The notes beneath the pieces are model-generated. The model ran no database searches, had not been told where the DNA came from, and saw only the letters and a program-made list of their open reading frames with translations. A program made the position numbers and the translations under genes. From the NCBI RefSeq assembly GCF_014873485.1, contig NZ_JADBDT010000001.1:4272501-4336500 (forward strand): DNA of 64,000 nt, given 5' to 3'. How positions within the stretch are numbered: position 1 is the first letter of the stretch; every line of letters begins with the position of its first letter. This document shows positions 63,471-64,000 of the stretch, piece by piece. This DNA is from Sphingopyxis sp. OAS728. Lineage in GTDB: Bacteria; Pseudomonadota; Alphaproteobacteria; Sphingomonadales; Sphingomonadaceae.

Positions 63471-64000
63471 ATGACCAAAATTCTGCAAACACTGCTGACT
63501 GCAACCGCACTGCTTCCAGCGGTCGCCCATGCGCAGTCGGATATGGGTTCGCAAACCAACGAGCCCGACGCCGCGAGCGCCGAAATTATCGTGACCGCAC
63601 AGCGCTATGAACAGCGGTTGCAGGATGTTCCCCTGTCGATAAGCGCGATCGGCACCGAGGAACTTCGCGCGCGCGGCACGACGGATCTCAAGGATCTGCA
63701 ATATTCGGTGCCGGGCCTCTCCACCTTCGAATATGGCGTCAGCCGTCAGTTTGTGCAGCTGCGTGGGATGGCGACGACGATCGGATCGTCGACCGTCGGC
63801 ATATATCTCGACGAAACTCCGCTCGGGCTCGATACGCAGGGCGACCCGATGAATGTCCGCCTTTACGACATGGAACGCGCGGAAGTGCTGCGCGGACCGC
63901 AAGCGACGCTTTACGGTCAAGGCTCCATGGGCGGTACGATCCGCTACATCCCAGCCGCTCCCCGACTGGATGTCGTCAGCGGATCGTTTGAGGGAGAATC
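63471..64000 (+). CDS. TonB-dependent receptor, 3' end outside window
   Basis: The first ~176 residues show a signal peptide (MTKILQTLLTATALLPAVAH), a TonB-box-like EIIVTAQRYEQRLQDVPLSI and the plug with QLRGMATTIGSSTVGIYLDE, VEVLRGPQATLYGQGSMGG-like sequence and IRYIPAAP. It is the sphingomonad-type (CirA/BtuB-like) receptor for uptake of peptides, sugars or aromatics. The gene leaves the window. Confidence 0.92.
   Translation, partial: MTKILQTLLTATALLPAVAHAQSDMGSQTNEPDAASAEIIVTAQRYEQRLQDVPLSISAIGTEELRARGTTDLKDLQYSVPGLSTFEYGVSRQFVQLRGMATTIGSSTVGIYLDETPLGLDTQGDPMNVRLYDMERAEVLRGPQATLYGQGSMGGTIRYIPAAPRLDVVSGSFEGE

Noticed and set aside
1..64000. CRISPR arrays, tRNA or rRNA genes
   Set aside because: No regularly spaced short repeats, no cloverleaf-like or rRNA-like sequence was seen by eye; a tRNAscan or Infernal run could not be made.

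Overview
The window reads as a piece of a high-GC alphaproteobacterial chromosome, most likely from a sphingomonad (Sphingopyxis/Sphingomonas type). This is inferred from the TonB-dependent receptors, the alphaproteobacterial stress signals (an EcfG-type promoter, and a ROSE-like leader with an RpoH-like promoter before an hsp20 gene), the many short-chain dehydrogenases and epoxide-hydrolase-like enzymes, and small basic MAKSQKRSNREIRKPK-type proteins. No rRNA, tRNA or CRISPR was seen.

Layout. 1-10.8 kb: the 3' part of a giant type Va autotransporter gene that enters from the left. 11.1-18.4 kb: a tightly coupled iron-complex uptake operon (TonB receptor, binding lipoprotein, FecCD permease, ATPase, second TonB receptor). 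18.5-21.2 kb: a GT14 glycosyltransferase, a stress-type single-domain response regulator, and the first copy of a three-gene small-protein module. 21.4-26.4 kb: a leftward run with LysR, SDR, epoxide hydrolase, Ohr, alpha/beta hydrolase and DUF2798. 26.8-27.8 kb: a lone Mrr-like nuclease. 28.2-36.8 kb: a rightward sugar and stress block (unknown protein, HAD phosphatase, GT4 fusion, GH130, KatE-type catalase, FAD oxidoreductase). 36.9-38.0 kb: the second copy of the small-protein module. 38.3-38.9 kb: a tyrosine recombinase that is only a catalytic domain. 39.3-49.9 kb: regulator/oxidoreductase clusters (LysR with SnoaL/SDR/MDR, NTF2, SDR, GMC, alpha/beta hydrolase with MarR, TetR with MFS). 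50.0-51.4 kb: an IS110-family element. 51.4-60.3 kb: two copies of an AhpD-like gene block around envelope proteins, two small heat-shock proteins, a LysR/hydrolase/cupin group and a membrane protein. 60.4-64 kb: a frameshifted SUKH gene, an AraC regulator, an M55 D-aminopeptidase and a TonB receptor that leaves the window on the right.

Three patterns cut across this gene list. First, an approximately 51-nt intergenic repeat occurs 14 times, all in the same orientation, and often brackets single accessory genes. Its arms can pair in two alternative ways. One copy appears to be split by the IS110-family element. Second, four genes (the response regulator, a 203-aa unknown, and both 102-aa MbcA/ParS-like genes) share a 5' leader whose GCTCC can pair with the GGAGC of the ribosome-binding site. 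One of the four also has an EcfG-type promoter, which suggests a common stress-linked translational control. Third, an approximately 0.9-kb block carrying an AhpD-like gene, its terminator and a flanking repeat is duplicated about 8 kb apart.

All functions are assigned by reading translated sequence and motifs. No database search was run.
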